From: Desulfobacula sp.
GTDB taxonomy: Bacteria; Desulfobacterota; Desulfobacteria; Desulfobacterales; Desulfobacteraceae
Assembly: GCA_018645325.1 (NCBI GenBank)
Contig: JABGOU010000002.1
Coordinates: forward strand, 62,001-126,000
Length of the DNA stretch: 64,000 bases
Direction of reading: 5' to 3'
A model generated the notes under the pieces. The model made no database searches. It saw only the letters and a list, made by a program, of their open reading frames with translations, and had not been told where the DNA came from. Of this stretch, positions 52,159 to 61,351 are shown piece after piece. The stretch's first letter is position 1; every line of letters begins with the position of its first letter. Position numbers and translations under genes: made by a program.

Positions 52159-53328
52159 ATGACCTTTTTTATCATTTTCAGCAGCTTACTTTTCATAATT
52201 TATATTTACACGGGTTTCAGACTGATCCCGGCTCTTTTAAAAAAAAGGGCTGGACAATGGTGCTGGGTTATTCTTATCCTTTCTTTTGTTTCCTTGATTT
52301 TGCATCTTTATTTGCGGGTCAATTTTATCTATTTTCATATTTCACAGATTTTAGCCTTGATCGGATATACATCACTTGGACTTGTCAGTACTCTTTTTTG
52401 TCTTTCTTTTTTCCGTGATCTTCTTATTATACCAATTATAACAATATTAAAAATCAAAGAATTCTTTATAAAATCCAAGAAAATTTCTTTGTTTAACCCT
52501 TTAAAAAGAAATTTTCTTTTTAAAGCATCTGGGTATTCAATTGTTGCCTTAAGTTCTTGTACAACTTTCTTTGGATATTTTAGAGCTTTACAGAAGCCAA
52601 AAGTTGTTAAAATTGATATTAGATTAAACCAAAACCATAAAAATTTAAAAGGTTTTAAGATTGTTCAATTTACAGATCTTCATGTGGGACCTACTATTAC
52701 ATACGATTATGTTAAACAAGCCTGTGATATAATAAGTCGTCTCAACGCAGACATTATCGTTTTTACAGGAGACCTTGCAGATGGTTCTCCCCGGGACCTT
52801 GCTCATGATATCTCCCCTTTAAAGGGTCTTGATGCTCCCCTTGGAAAATATTTTGTCACAGGCAACCATGAATATTATTCAGGCGCCAAAAAATGGATTC
52901 ACCAGGCTCGAATTTTGGGTTTTGAACCATTGATCAATGAACATCGGGTGATCAAATATAAAAAAGGGCTCTTAACCCTGGCCGGTGTGACAGACATAAG
53001 GGCCGAAGCATTTTTTAAAAATCATCGATCAAGCCCGAAAAAGGCAATTCAGGGGTGTCCTGAAAAGAGTTTCAAACTGCTTTGTGCTCATCAGCCCACC
53101 AGCATCTACTCGGCATCCCGGGCAGGATTTGACCTGCAAATGTCCGGCCATACCCATGGCGGTCAGTATTTCCCTTTTAATTATTTTATCCAAATGGAGC
53201 ATCCTTTTGTGAAAGGGCTTTATCAATATCAGAAGACACAGCTTTATGTCAGTCAGGGGACCGGATACTGGGGCCCACCCTTAAGGATTGGAACCTTTCC
53301 TGAAATAACCTTGTTTGAATTTATTTAA
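52159..53328 (+). CDS. Membrane-anchored metallophosphoesterase (YkuE/YaeI-like)
   Basis: The protein has 389 residues. Four hydrophobic segments (about 1-20, 35-55, 62-80, 85-105) lead into a calcineurin-type phosphoesterase domain: IVQFTDLHVGP near 171, IIVFTGDLADG near 199, YFVTGNHEYYSG near 232, LCAHQPTS near 310 and MSGHTHGGQYFP near 328. All five metal-binding motifs of the fold are present. Homologues act on lipid-type phosphates such as UDP-2,3-diacylglucosamine or lipid pyrophosphates; the substrate here is open. Transcribed alone. Confidence 0.93.
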   Translation: MTFFIIFSSLLFIIYIYTGFRLIPALLKKRAGQWCWVILILSFVSLILHLYLRVNFIYFHISQILALIGYTSLGLVSTLFCLSFFRDLLIIPIITILKIKEFFIKSKKISLFNPLKRNFLFKASGYSIVALSSCTTFFGYFRALQKPKVVKIDIRLNQNHKNLKGFKIVQFTDLHVGPTITYDYVKQACDIISRLNADIIVFTGDLADGSPRDLAHDISPLKGLDAPLGKYFVTGNHEYYSGAKKWIHQARILGFEPLINEHRVIKYKKGLLTLAGVTDIRAEAFFKNHRSSPKKAIQGCPEKSFKLLCAHQPTSIYSASRAGFDLQMSGHTHGGQYFPFNYFIQMEHPFVKGLYQYQKTQLYVSQGTGYWGPPLRIGTFPEITLFEFI

Positions 53329-53451
53329 TGGCTTTATAAACTCTTTTTTGCTATAAAAAAGGCCACATACATATATGTCTGGAATTTATCCATACTTAAC
53401 GTCATATAGTGGTCACCCTGTAAACCATAATTTTTTGGAACAATAATAAGA

Positions 53452-54747
53452 ATGAAACTATATAAATACCCTTCTAAAATTGCTGAAAAAAGAGTGAAAG
53501 ATACCATAGAAAGAGGTATGGGGTTTTCAAAACAGGATTATGAGACTGTTGAAGCCTATCTTGATGATGTAAAAATTAGGGGCGATGAAGCCCTTGTTGA
53601 ATACACCAATCAATTTGATTCCAAAAAAGTCACCATTGATACTTTAAAAGTGACCCCAAAAGAGTTTGAAACCGCTTTAAAAAAAGTTGATAAATCATTT
53701 TTAAAAGCCCTTGACAGATCTGTAGCTCAAATTGTGGCTTTTCATTTAAAACAGAAAGAAAACTCCTGGATTGACACACCACGAAATGGTGTCATGGTGG
53801 GACAGCTTATAAAGCCTGTAGGTACTGCAGGTGTTTATGCGCCTGGAGCAAAAGGAGGGAAAACACCTCTTGTATCATCTGTACTGATGGGGGGAATTCC
53901 TGCAAAAGCCGCTGGTGTGCAATCCATTAACCTTATGACTCCACCCATGGAAAACGGTGAGATCAACCCCCATATTCTTGCTGCAGCCCAAAAAATTGGA
54001 ATTACTTCAGTTTTTAAAGCCGGAAGCGCCTGGGCAATAGGGGCCTTGGCCTATGGAACCCATACCGTCCCAAAAGTTGATGTGATTGTTGGTCCCGGAA
54101 ATATCTACGTGACACTTGCTAAAAAAATTGTTGCCGGCAGTGTAGGAATTGATATGATCGCAGGCCCCAGCGAAATACTTATAATTGCGGATAAACACGC
54201 AAACCCCCAATTTCTGGCAGCAGACCTTCTTTCCCAGGCAGAACATGATGTCATGGCATCTTCTATACTTGTTACGGATTCACAAAGCCTTGCCAAAAAA
54301 ACGGCTGCCGCCCTTGAAAACCAGATTGAACACCTGTCCAGAAAAGAGATTGCAAAACAATCCATTAAATATTTCGGTGCCATTATGCTGGTACCTGACA
54401 TTGAAACCGGAATCGAACTTTCAAACCGTCTTGCGCCTGAACACCTTGAGCTGATCGTCAAGGAACCCTTTGATTATATCGATCTTATACAGAATGCAGG
54501 TGCTTTATTTATAGGCCCGTATACACCTGAACCCATGGGAGATTATATTGCAGGACCAAACCATGTCCTGCCCACTGCCGGAACAGCAAGGTTTTCTTCT
54601 GCATTAAGTATTGACCATTTTACAAAAAAAACAAGTTTGATACATTATTCAAAAGCGGCGTTTAAAAGGGAAGCTGATGATGTGATCCGGCTTGCTGAGA
54701 CCGAGGGGCTGACTGCCCATGCCAATTGCGTAAAAATAAGAAGATAA
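53452..54747 (+). CDS. hisD: Histidinol dehydrogenase
   Basis: This 431-residue, zinc-dependent enzyme oxidises L-histidinol to histidine in two NAD-linked steps. VKIRGDEALVEYTNQFDSKKV near 40, GVYAPGAKGGKTPLVSSVLMGGIPAKAAGV near 126, GPGNIYVTLAKKIVAGSVGIDMIAGPSEILIIAD near 225 and LSQAEHDVMASSILVT near 262 are family landmarks. His/Glu/Asp zinc ligands lie in AEHD and in RLAPEHLEL. The start is ATG 53452 with AATAATAAGA upstream. The other his genes are not present, so histidine biosynthesis is dispersed in this genome. Confidence 0.97.
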   Translation: MKLYKYPSKIAEKRVKDTIERGMGFSKQDYETVEAYLDDVKIRGDEALVEYTNQFDSKKVTIDTLKVTPKEFETALKKVDKSFLKALDRSVAQIVAFHLKQKENSWIDTPRNGVMVGQLIKPVGTAGVYAPGAKGGKTPLVSSVLMGGIPAKAAGVQSINLMTPPMENGEINPHILAAAQKIGITSVFKAGSAWAIGALAYGTHTVPKVDVIVGPGNIYVTLAKKIVAGSVGIDMIAGPSEILIIADKHANPQFLAADLLSQAEHDVMASSILVTDSQSLAKKTAAALENQIEHLSRKEIAKQSIKYFGAIMLVPDIETGIELSNRLAPEHLELIVKEPFDYIDLIQNAGALFIGPYTPEPMGDYIAGPNHVLPTAGTARFSSALSIDHFTKKTSLIHYSKAAFKREADDVIRLAETEGLTAHANCVKIRR

Positions 54748-54855
54748 CACCGGTTTTTATTACATGATTTTACGTATTGACTAACACCTTGATTTTAATA
54801 TATAAACAACGCTTGTTTTAAATTTTACCAATAATTTTAATATAAAGAAAACATA

Positions 54856-56112
54856 ATGCAGACCATTCGAGGATTTAGAGATATACTGCCGGAAAAGATT
54901 TCTCTCTGGCAGAAAGTAGAAAAGGAAGCAACACATTTATTTAAAAGCTTCGGGTTTAAAGAAATCAGGATTCCCATCATTGAAAAAACCCAACTTTTTG
55001 CCAGAAGTATCGGAGAGGTAACGGATATTGTTGAAAAAGAGATGTATACATTTGAAGATCGAAAAGGGGACAAACTGACCTTAAGGCCGGAAGCCACAGC
55101 TTCTATTGTCAGGTCTTATATCCAGCATAAAATGTATGCAACAGACCCTATCAGAAAATTTTACATGGTCGGCCCCATGTTCAGGCGTGAAAGGCCTCAA
55201 AAAGGAAGATACCGTCAATTCTATCAAATTGATGCAGAAATATTTGGGGTGGAATCTGCCTATGTTGACAGCCAATTGATTTTTCTATTGAACCAATTGT
55301 TTAAACGCCTGGGACTGACCGGACTTTCAGCACATATCAATTCCCTTGGATGTCCTGAATGCAGGCCTTCCTTTCAAAAAGTACTTTTGGATTTTATTGA
55401 GTCAAAAAAAGACATGCTTTGTGAAAACTGCTTAAGAAGGATGGATAAAAATCCCTTAAGAATCCTTGACTGCAAAATAGAAAATTGTAGAAATGCGATT
55501 GCCCATGCCCCTGCAACCCTGGACCATCTCTGCAATGAATGTTCAGACCATTTTAATACAGTAAAAAAAGCCCTTGAAACACAGGGTGTTGATTTTATTG
55601 TGGACAAATCTCTGGTGCGGGGTCTTGATTACTATACAAGGACTGCCTGGGAAATTCAGACCACCACGCTTGGAGCGCAAAGTGCTGTTGCAGGAGGCGG
55701 TAGATATGACGGTCTTGTCAAGGAACTGGGCGGCCCCCAAACACCAGCAATCGGATTCGCCATTGGCTTTGACCGCCTGGTGGAGGTCATGGAACAGATT
55801 GATAAAATACCCGAACCCCTCCCACTTGATCTGTTTATCATCTCTTTAGGTGATACTGCTATGGAAAAAGGATATCACTGGTCCTGTGAGCTGAACCAGA
55901 AAGGTATTCGCACAGAAATAGACTTCAGGGGAAAAAGCTTGAAAGCACTTATGAAAAGGGCAGATAAACTTGCCGCCCGATATGTATTGATTGCAGGAGA
56001 AAATGAACTTATTGAAAATGCTATTATACTTAGAAACATGAATACCAAAGAACAGGTTTCTCTCTCCATGGAAGACATGATTCCAGAACTGATCAAGATA
56101 TTTAAAAAATAA
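54856..56112 (+). CDS. hisS: Histidyl-tRNA synthetase
   Basis: This 418-residue class II synthetase begins IQTIRGFRDILP-like (QTIRGFRDILPEKISLWQKVE). Motif 2 includes KFYMVGPMFRRERPQKGRYRQFYQIDAEIFG near 100-130. Histidine-A motif residues lie in LVRGLDYYTRTAWEI near 253-267, and motif 3 in GGGRYDGLVKELGG and AIGFAIGFDRL. The C-terminal anticodon domain starts near 325. It lies 17 bp ahead of aspS, a common synthetase pairing, so co-expression is likely. Confidence 0.98.
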   Translation: MQTIRGFRDILPEKISLWQKVEKEATHLFKSFGFKEIRIPIIEKTQLFARSIGEVTDIVEKEMYTFEDRKGDKLTLRPEATASIVRSYIQHKMYATDPIRKFYMVGPMFRRERPQKGRYRQFYQIDAEIFGVESAYVDSQLIFLLNQLFKRLGLTGLSAHINSLGCPECRPSFQKVLLDFIESKKDMLCENCLRRMDKNPLRILDCKIENCRNAIAHAPATLDHLCNECSDHFNTVKKALETQGVDFIVDKSLVRGLDYYTRTAWEIQTTTLGAQSAVAGGGRYDGLVKELGGPQTPAIGFAIGFDRLVEVMEQIDKIPEPLPLDLFIISLGDTAMEKGYHWSCELNQKGIRTEIDFRGKSLKALMKRADKLAARYVLIAGENELIENAIILRNMNTKEQVSLSMEDMIPELIKIFKK

Positions 56113-56129
56113 TATAGAGGAAATACTAC

Positions 56130-57917
56130 GTGGCTGATTCACTAGAAGGTTTAAAAAGAACACATCATTGTTGCCAATTAAGAGATACTGATATCAATAA
56201 ACAAGTTGTTTTAATGGGATGGGTTCAGCACCGCCGTGACCATGGAGGTGTAGTCTTTATAGACTTAAGGGACAAAGAAGGCATTACCCAAATTGTTTTT
56301 AATCCGGAAAATTCTAAAGCAATTCATAAAAGAGCCCAGGAAATAAGGAACGAATATGTTATTGGTGTTAAAGGAAAAGTTATTGCCCGCCCGGATGATA
56401 TGCTCAATCCAAATATGGAAACCGGTGCCATCGAGGTATTGATAGATGAATTGAATATTTTTTCCAGGGCCACAACCCCGGCATTCCAGATTGAAGACAG
56501 AGTGGAAGCATCTGAATCCATTCGGTTACAATACAGATATCTGGATTTAAGACGGCCCCAGCTGAAAAATAATATTCTGGCCAGACATAAAGCCACTATG
56601 GCTATCAGAAACTATCTTGACAATAACGGGTTTGTGGATATTGAAACACCCTTTTTGACCAAAAGTACACCAGAGGGTGCAAGGGATTACCTGGTTCCGT
56701 CCAGAGTCAACCCGGGCAACTTTTATGCACTCCCTCAGTCTCCCCAGCTTTTTAAACAATTATTAATGATAGCAGGATTTGACAGGTATTACCAGATTGT
56801 CAAATGTTTCAGGGATGAAGATCTAAGAGCGGACAGGCAGCCCGAATTTACCCAAATCGATATGGAAATTTCTTTCATTAATGAACAGGAGATTATGGAA
56901 ATTGCAGAAGGTATGATTGTCGCTATTTTCAAAAAAGTACTCGATCTTGACCTTGTCACTCCTTTTCCACAGATCACCTATGATGAAGCAATGTCAAAAT
57001 TTGGTCTGGACAGGCCAGACTTAAGATTTGGTCTGGAATTGTGTGAAGTCTCCGATATTGTAAAAGATGCCGGGTTCAAGGTGTTTGCCAATGTAGTAAA
57101 AAATGGCGGCCTTGTTAAGGCCATTAATGCAAAGGGTTGTTCCTCTTTTACCAGAAAACAGATTGATGAGTTGACCGATTTTGCAGCTGTATATAAGGCA
57201 AAGGGTCTTGCCTGGATAAAGATTAAGGAAAATGAATGGCAGTCTCCCATCGCCAAATTTTTTACCAGCAAAGAAAAAGATGCTTTAAGGGTGAGGCTCG
57301 ACCTTGAACCTGGCGATATTGTTTTCTTTGTTGCAGACCAGCCCAAAATTACCAACGAGGCTCTTGGCCAGCTTAGAAATGAACTGGCAAGACGGCTTGG
57401 GATGATTTCCGATGATAACTATGAATTTACCTGGGTTACCCATTTCCCATTGCTGGATTATGATGAAACTGAAAAACGCTATCAGGCCTTGCATCATCCT
57501 TTTACCGCACCCTTTGAGGAGGATATTGAAAAACTTTCCTCTGACCCTCTTGCCGTCAAATCAAGGGCTTATGATTTGGTGTTGAACGGGATTGAAATCG
57601 GCGGTGGAAGTATTCGTATTCACTCCACTGAACTTCAGCGAAAAGTATTAAACTGCCTTGGGATTGATGAAACCGAAGCCAATGAAAAATTCGGATTTCT
57701 TTTAAATGCCCTGTCCTCTGGTGCACCGCCCCACGGTGGAATTGCTTTCGGATTGGACCGGTTGATGATGCTGCTATGCCGCGAAGACTCCATCAGAAAC
57801 GTCATTGCTTTTCCAAAAACACAGAAAGCTACCTGCCCTCTGACCGAAGCGCCATCAAGACCTTCAATGGAACAGCTTCAGGAGCTTTCAATCAGAATAT
57901 CCAAAATAGAAGAATAA
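56130..57917 (+). CDS. aspS: Aspartyl-tRNA synthetase (bacterial type)
   Basis: This 595-residue class IIb synthetase has an N-terminal OB-fold (VVLMGWVQHRRDHGGVVFIDLRDKEGITQIVF near 23-55). The catalytic core has RPQLKNNILARHKATMAIRNYLDNNGFVDIETPFLTKSTPEGARDYLVPSR, FDRYYQIVKCFRDEDLRADRQPEFTQIDMEISF near 220 and GIAFGLDRLMMLL near 539. The ~110-residue GAD insertion near 295-400 marks the bacterial type; whether it is discriminating or not cannot be seen. The start is GTG, 17 bp after hisS. Confidence 0.98.
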   Translation: MADSLEGLKRTHHCCQLRDTDINKQVVLMGWVQHRRDHGGVVFIDLRDKEGITQIVFNPENSKAIHKRAQEIRNEYVIGVKGKVIARPDDMLNPNMETGAIEVLIDELNIFSRATTPAFQIEDRVEASESIRLQYRYLDLRRPQLKNNILARHKATMAIRNYLDNNGFVDIETPFLTKSTPEGARDYLVPSRVNPGNFYALPQSPQLFKQLLMIAGFDRYYQIVKCFRDEDLRADRQPEFTQIDMEISFINEQEIMEIAEGMIVAIFKKVLDLDLVTPFPQITYDEAMSKFGLDRPDLRFGLELCEVSDIVKDAGFKVFANVVKNGGLVKAINAKGCSSFTRKQIDELTDFAAVYKAKGLAWIKIKENEWQSPIAKFFTSKEKDALRVRLDLEPGDIVFFVADQPKITNEALGQLRNELARRLGMISDDNYEFTWVTHFPLLDYDETEKRYQALHHPFTAPFEEDIEKLSSDPLAVKSRAYDLVLNGIEIGGGSIRIHSTELQRKVLNCLGIDETEANEKFGFLLNALSSGAPPHGGIAFGLDRLMMLLCREDSIRNVIAFPKTQKATCPLTEAPSRPSMEQLQELSIRISKIEE

Positions 57918-57929
57918 TCCTATACATAA

Positions 57930-57976
57930 CAAAGCACCAGAGCAAGCCTTTGACCCTGTCCTGGTGCTTTGTCTTT
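57930..57976 (+). terminator. Terminator-like hairpin after hisS-aspS
   Basis: CAAAGCACCAG at 57930-57940 pairs perfectly with CTGGTGCTTTG at 57961-57971, followed by TCTTTAATTT. The loop is 20 bp. It closes the hisS-aspS operon 13 bp after the aspS stop. Confidence 0.75.
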
Positions 57977-58105
57977 AATTTCAACTAAAAGAATATTAAA
58001 ATCAAACACTAATTGAGACTTCCCCGGGTCTTTAAAAGACTTAACCGCTTTTTTATTGCTCAAAAGGCTTAATCCTGATACAAATCAAGATTAAAGGAAA
58101 CAATG

Positions 58106-58124
58106 TTATGAACTTTGCGGTCCT
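58106..58124. repeat. Partial (one-end) copy of palindromic repeat R3
   Basis: This segment matches, at 17 of 19 positions, the right end of the element at 60077-60238. It stands at the 5' edge of the aroF reading frame, at the point where the homology to the N-terminal domain stops. Confidence 0.6.
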
Positions 58125-58225
58125 TAGTTGTGGCGGACCGGGTATTCATTGGAGTTCTGCATTATGAGAATTCTGTTAAGGTGACTCATTTTTTGGGTAT
58201 TAGTGGTGTAAAGGAGGTTATTCCG

Positions 58226-59062
58226 GTGACAAAAACATATAAACTTGTCGGCCGGGAGTTTCAGCAGGAAAACACCATAGTAAAAATTGGTGATGCTGTT
58301 TTCGGTAATGGTAGCTTTCCTGTCATTGCCGGCCCCTGTGCAGTTGAAAGCGAAAAACAAGTTCTGTCTATTGCAAAATCTGTTAAAGCTGCCGGGGCTA
58401 AAATATTCAGAGGAGGGGCGTTTAAGCCTAGGACTTCTCCATATTCTTTCCAGGGGATTGGGAAAAAAGGCCTCATATTTTTAGCAAAAGTGAGAGAAGA
58501 AATAGGACTACCAATCGCAACTGAAGTTATGGATGTTGAAACTTTTGATCTTGTTGAAGAATATGCTGATGTTATCCAGATCGGTACCCGAAATATGCAG
58601 AATTTCAGCCTTTTAAGACGTGCTGGAAATTCTGCAAGGCCTGTTATTTTAAAAAGAGGAATGTCTGCTACGCTTGCCGAATGGCTCATGGCTGCTGAAT
58701 ATATCGTGGAGCAGGGCAATATCAATGTCATTCTCTGCGAAAGAGGGGTAAGAACATTTGTAAGACACAGCAGAAACACTTTAGATCTTTCTGTTGTACC
58801 GGCAGTTAAGAAAGAAAGCCATCTCCCTGTCATAGTTGATCCCAGCCATGCAGCCGGCATCAGGGATCAGGTCATATCACTTGCTCATGCTTCAGCAGCT
58901 TTAGGAGCGGATGGGGTGATGATTGAAGTTCACAATCATCCGGAAAAAGCCTTAAGTGACGGCCCACAGTCTTTATATCCGGATCAGTTTTTCACCGTCA
59001 TGGAAAAAATGAAGGCTATTCACGCAATTATCAGGAAAAAAAATGAAGACATTCCATATTAA
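58226..59062 (+). CDS. aroF: 3-Deoxy-7-phosphoheptulonate (DAHP) synthase, KDPS-like type, N-terminal domain truncated
   Basis: This is a 278-residue TIM-barrel DAHP synthase: erythrose-4-phosphate plus PEP to DAHP, first step of the shikimate pathway. It shows YKLVGREFQQENT, FPVIAGPCAVESEKQV near 31-46, FRGGAFKPRTSPYSFQG near 57 and IVDPSHAAGIRDQV near 204. GTG 58226 is behind AAAGGAGG. The open frame continues upstream to TTG 58115 and encodes RVFIGVLHYE and ISGVKEVIPV, the last third of the N-terminal ferredoxin-like (FeDX/ACT-like) regulatory domain. The first ~35 residues of that domain are missing. Overlaps aroB by 20 bp. Confidence 0.93.
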   Translation: MTKTYKLVGREFQQENTIVKIGDAVFGNGSFPVIAGPCAVESEKQVLSIAKSVKAAGAKIFRGGAFKPRTSPYSFQGIGKKGLIFLAKVREEIGLPIATEVMDVETFDLVEEYADVIQIGTRNMQNFSLLRRAGNSARPVILKRGMSATLAEWLMAAEYIVEQGNINVILCERGVRTFVRHSRNTLDLSVVPAVKKESHLPVIVDPSHAAGIRDQVISLAHASAALGADGVMIEVHNHPEKALSDGPQSLYPDQFFTVMEKMKAIHAIIRKKNEDIPY

Positions 59063-60077
59063 AGGTGAGTATGGGCGTTCTTCCATCTATGTGGGTGAAC
59101 GTTTAAAAAACTTGAAAAACTATCTTCCTTCTTCCCAAACCATTATCATAACAGATGAAAATATAAAAAAATATTATCGAAAAGAATTCCCAAATGTTCC
59201 AGTCATAACAATTGGAACAGGAGAAGAGATTAAAACTCTTGCCACCATTGAGACCATATTAAAAAAACTTATGCATTATTCCTGCGATCGCTCAAGCTTT
59301 ATTGTAGGAATCGGTGGTGGTATTGTCTGTGATATTGTTGGATTTGCAGCCTCTGTCTTTTTAAGAGGTGTAAACTTTGGATTTGTATCCACATCTCTTT
59401 TGTCCCAGGTGGATGCCAGTGTTGGCGGAAAAAACGGAGTTAACCTGGATTTTTATAAAAATATGGTCGGCGTTTTTAACCAACCCGAATTTGTCATTTG
59501 CGATCTTGATCTTTTAAACACCTTGCCGAAAAAAGAAATTTCAAATGGTCTTGCCGAAATCGTCAAACATGCGCTTATTTTAGATAAAAATATGTTTGAT
59601 TTTATTGAAGAAAACAGTCAGAAAGCACTTTCTCTTGATTATGATACAATTTTCAGGCTTGTTGCAGAGTCCGTGAAAATAAAATCACAAGTGGTCCAGC
59701 AGGATGAAAAAGAATCCCATTTAAGAAAAAAACTCAATTTCGGCCACACCATTGGTCACGCCATTGAAAAGATCGAAAAGGAAGGCCACGGGAAAGCTGT
59801 TGCCGTGGGAATGCTGGCGGCTGCCAAATTTTCACAGGCAAGAAAGCTCATAAGCCTTGAAGACGTTTCAAGAATCTCTTCGGTTTTAAGTGACCTTAAC
59901 CTTCAGACAGAATTTGATTATAATGCAGAAGAGATTATACTTGCTGCCAGTAAAGACAAAAAAAAACAGGGCAACTATCTTTTTTACGTTTTTCTTGAAC
60001 AAATCGGAAAAGCAGGGGTTGAAAAAATCAGCTTTGATGAAATGAATAAATTCATATACTCAATTTTTGAAAAATAA
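59043..60077 (+). CDS. aroB: 3-Dehydroquinate synthase
   Basis: This 344-residue NAD- and metal-dependent enzyme does the second shikimate step, DAHP to 3-dehydroquinate. VGIGGGIVCDIVGFAASVFLRGVNFGFVSTSLLSQVDASVGGKNGVNL near 88-138 is the family signature. NGLAEIVKHALILD near 174 and KLNFGHTIGHAIEK near 229 carry metal-binding His/Glu (Glu-178-type, His-type residues). The start lies inside the aroF end (20 bp overlap), so the two steps are translationally coupled. The stop codon directly abuts the palindromic repeat R3. Confidence 0.97.
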   Translation: MKTFHIKGEYGRSSIYVGERLKNLKNYLPSSQTIIITDENIKKYYRKEFPNVPVITIGTGEEIKTLATIETILKKLMHYSCDRSSFIVGIGGGIVCDIVGFAASVFLRGVNFGFVSTSLLSQVDASVGGKNGVNLDFYKNMVGVFNQPEFVICDLDLLNTLPKKEISNGLAEIVKHALILDKNMFDFIEENSQKALSLDYDTIFRLVAESVKIKSQVVQQDEKESHLRKKLNFGHTIGHAIEKIEKEGHGKAVAVGMLAAAKFSQARKLISLEDVSRISSVLSDLNLQTEFDYNAEEIILAASKDKKKQGNYLFYVFLEQIGKAGVEKISFDEMNKFIYSIFEK

Positions 60078-60238
60078 GGACCGCAAATGAAATAAGTTGA
60101 GCAGAAATAGCGCAGGATTTTGGCCCATATACAAGGCGCATTAAAGGTTGCATACTGTACGTATTCAGCCTTTGACGCAACAAAGTAGATGGGCCAAAAG
60201 AAAAGCAATTTCGTTCAAGTTATAAACTTTGTGGTCCT
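60077..60238. repeat. Palindromic intergenic repeat R3, complete copy
   Basis: A 162-bp inverted-repeat unit has ends AGGACC (60077-60082) and GGTCCT (60233-60238). Perfect 11-bp inner arms lie at 60118-60128 (TTTTGGCCCAT) and 60189-60199 (ATGGGCCAAAA). The whole unit can fold as one long stem. It begins at the last base of the aroB stop and ends 26 bp before the rubrerythrin start, so it could also act as a transcript-end structure. No coding capacity. Confidence 0.8.
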
Positions 60239-60264
60239 AAATAGATGACAAAGGAGGAAAATTT

Positions 60265-60840
60265 ATGACAAGTATAAAAGGAACCCAAACCGAAAAAAAC
60301 CTTTTAACCGCTTTTGCAGGTGAGTCCCAGGCAAGAAACCGGTATACTTATTTTGCAAGTGCAGCAAAAAAAGAAGGCTTTGTTCAAATCTCAAACATTT
60401 TTACAGAGACTGCCAACCAGGAAAAAGAACACGCTAAACGATTTTTCAAATTTCTTGAAGGTGGGGAACTTGAAATCACTAATGCATTTCCCGCAGGCAT
60501 GATAGGAACTACCTTTGAAAACCTCAAAGAGGCTGCAGCAGGAGAAAAATTTGAATGGACACAAATGTATCCTGACTTTGCTAAAACTGCCAGGCAAGAA
60601 GGATTTGATGACATTGCTTATGTTTTTGAAATGATTTCCGTGGCAGAAAAACAGCATGGAAAAAGATATGCACAGCTGGCTGTCAATGTAGAAAAGGGAA
60701 CCGTGTTTAAAAAAGAGAGCAATACAAAATGGCAGTGCGGAAACTGTGGATATGTTCATGAAGGAGAAGAAGCCATTGAAATGTGTCCTGCCTGTTTACA
60801 TCCCCAGGCTCATTTTGAGCTGCTGGTTGAAAACTGGTAA
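60265..60840 (+). CDS. rbr: Rubrerythrin
   Basis: This 191-residue protein has a diiron four-helix ferritin-like domain (EKNLLTAFAGESQARNRYTYFASAAKKEG at 10-38; ETANQEKEHAKRFFKFLEGGE at 48-68; EMISVAEKQHGKRYAQL near 118). A C-terminal rubredoxin-type domain follows (WQCGNCGYVHEGEEAIEMCPACLHPQAHFEL; two C-x2-C). It acts as an H2O2 peroxidase in anaerobes, protecting against oxidative stress. The start follows AAAGGAGGAAAA. It lies just upstream of trxA-trxB, which form a linked thiol/peroxide-defence group. Confidence 0.97.
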   Translation: MTSIKGTQTEKNLLTAFAGESQARNRYTYFASAAKKEGFVQISNIFTETANQEKEHAKRFFKFLEGGELEITNAFPAGMIGTTFENLKEAAAGEKFEWTQMYPDFAKTARQEGFDDIAYVFEMISVAEKQHGKRYAQLAVNVEKGTVFKKESNTKWQCGNCGYVHEGEEAIEMCPACLHPQAHFELLVENW

Positions 60841-60865
60841 AATGTATTAGCTGGTAATAGGATTT

Positions 60866-60920
60866 AAGGGGTTAAACTGCTTTGAGTAAATCATCAAAAG
60901 CTATTGCCCCTTATTCTTAT
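60866..60920 (+). terminator. Probable terminator after rubrerythrin
   Basis: AAGGGG at 60866-60871 pairs with CCCCTT at 60907-60912, with an inner stem GCTTTGA..TCAAAAGC. A T-rich TATTCTTATTT tail follows. Confidence 0.55.
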
Positions 60921-61013
60921 TTCGAACCTAATTGATTAATTGACAAAAAATGAATAAGCACTATATTTACAAGGATATTTTTTAATCATAAACTTTAATT
61001 TAGGACGGTTGTC

Positions 61014-61340
61014 ATGACAAAAAATATAATTGAACTTGAAGATGATTCCTTTGAGGAAAGAGTCCTTAAATCAGATAAGCCTGTAATGGTGGATTTCTGG
61101 GCACCCTGGTGTGGTCCTTGTAAAGCCATTGCTCCCACGATTGATGCACTTGAAAAAGAGTATGGTGACAAAATGATCTTTGCAAAAGTAAACGTTGATG
61201 AAAATCCAATCACCCCCAGTAAATATGGTGTTCAGGCAATACCTACACTGATTTTCTTCAAAGCTGGCGAAATAGCAGACCAGATCACGGGAATGGTTGC
61301 CAAAGAAAAACTTGAAGAAACAATCAAAGGGGTCTTGTAA
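61014..61340 (+). CDS. trxA: Thioredoxin
   Basis: This 108-residue thioredoxin has the active site WAPWCGPCK near residues 29-37 and the conserved cis-Pro region AIPTLIFFKAGEI near 76-88. MIFAKVNVDENP lies before it. All redox residues are intact. It lies 11 bp before trxB, so the pair is co-transcribed. It reduces disulfides of ribonucleotide reductase, peroxiredoxins and other thiol targets in the cytoplasm. Confidence 0.98.
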   Translation: MTKNIIELEDDSFEERVLKSDKPVMVDFWAPWCGPCKAIAPTIDALEKEYGDKMIFAKVNVDENPITPSKYGVQAIPTLIFFKAGEIADQITGMVAKEKLEETIKGVL

Positions 61341-61351
61341 GGAGAGGTTTA

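Noticed and set aside
58108..58167. Short upstream ORF (19 codons) that could be a leader peptide for aroF-aroB
   Set aside because: It overlaps the repeat piece, has few aromatic residues in a row and no attenuator hairpin follows, so leader-type control is not supported.
58115..58225. TTG 58115 as the start of the DAHP synthase
   Set aside because: No Shine-Dalgarno is present, the first codons come from the R3 repeat piece, and the domain would be incomplete. GTG 58226 has an ideal AAAGGAGG. The region is instead treated as a domain relic.
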